From assembly GCA_001775555.1 (NCBI GenBank), contig MEXE01000053.1, positions 1 through 28,657 of the forward strand: a stretch of DNA of 28,657 nucleotides. Reading direction: 5' to 3'. This DNA comes from Candidatus Amesbacteria bacterium RBG_19FT_COMBO_48_16. GTDB taxonomy: Bacteria; Patescibacteriota; Microgenomatia; CAZETR01; Amesbacteraceae. The position numbers were made by a program, and so were the translations under genes. The notes beneath the pieces were generated by a model. That model made no database searches. It saw only the letters and a program-made list of their open reading frames with translations, and was not told where the DNA came from. This document shows, one piece after another, positions 28,583 through 28,657 of this stretch (position 1 is the first letter of the stretch; each line of letters begins with the position of its first letter).

Positions 28583-28657
28583 TGGAAGAATGAAAATGGG
28601 ATAAGGGTGGTTTTTAATGAGTTTGTGAAGTTGAGAACGGGGGTAGCACTGAATACT
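28583..28657 (+). pseudogene. Continuation of the DUF218 frame beyond TAG
   Basis: 25 open codons in the frame of the preceding gene, to the window edge. The residues Trp-Lys at its start, then GIRVV and NEFVKL, fit the expected C-terminal helix of YdcF-like proteins. Restoring the TAG to TGG would give a Trp-Trp pair and an intact protein. Confidence 0.5.

Overview
The window looks like chromosome from a Candidate Phyla Radiation (Patescibacteria) bacterium, most likely of the Microgenomates type. This rests on several observations. Genes are packed very tightly, with gaps of a few bases or 4-20 base overlaps. Many are small unrecognised proteins with one membrane segment. There is a secreted protein on a Thr/Pro (TPT-type) stalk next to a sortase, an archaeal-type isopentenyl phosphate kinase, and a scattered peptidoglycan gene set. 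The lineage call is an inference; no rRNA or tRNA was found to confirm it. The + strand is G-rich over most genes whichever strand they lie on, which suggests it is the leading replication strand.

Layout: 1-4181 holds a partial ORF, an anchored alpha/beta hydrolase, a short O6-alkylguanine-DNA alkyltransferase, a winged-helix protein and small unknowns. 4241-6772 is a ribosomal protein S1 homologue followed by radA. 6773-7757 is a mostly non-coding stretch: an AT-rich spacer, a two-gene micro-cassette, a probable minus-strand small RNA with its own promoter and terminator, and a long rod-like RNA element ending in a hairpin that hides the ribosome binding site of the next gene. 7758-9891 is a surface cluster: Cys-rich stalk protein, sortase and two small proteins. 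9877-12663 is rho, a small hydrolase and isopentenyl phosphate kinase. 12660-13997 has a small unknown gene behind an attenuator-like leader, a GreA-N-like coiled-coil protein behind a second hairpin leader, and an unknown protein.

From 13988 to 27255 the window is dominated by peptidoglycan precursor synthesis: murF, ddl, murB, murA, pgeF, murD, murL, murC, an NlpC/P60-like protein and mraY. These are arranged in divergent and convergent pairs rather than as one dcw operon. Together they cover UDP-GlcNAc to lipid I except the MurE step; murE, murG and murJ are not in the window. Three points stand out: MurA has Asp in place of the catalytic Cys (the fosfomycin-insensitive form), MurD is accompanied by a MurL-type L-Glu epimerase, and MraY has Asn where the family has a Mg-binding Asp. 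The window ends with a RelB/YafQ-like toxin-antitoxin pair behind an operator-bearing promoter, and a DUF218 protein cut by an in-frame TAG.

The most general observation is that about half of the genes have a recognisable -10 hexamer only 6-9 bases before the start codon, so their mRNAs should be leaderless. The exceptions with longer leaders (rho, the 7758 gene, the 12932 gene, the 13179 gene) mostly carry RNA structure in those leaders.
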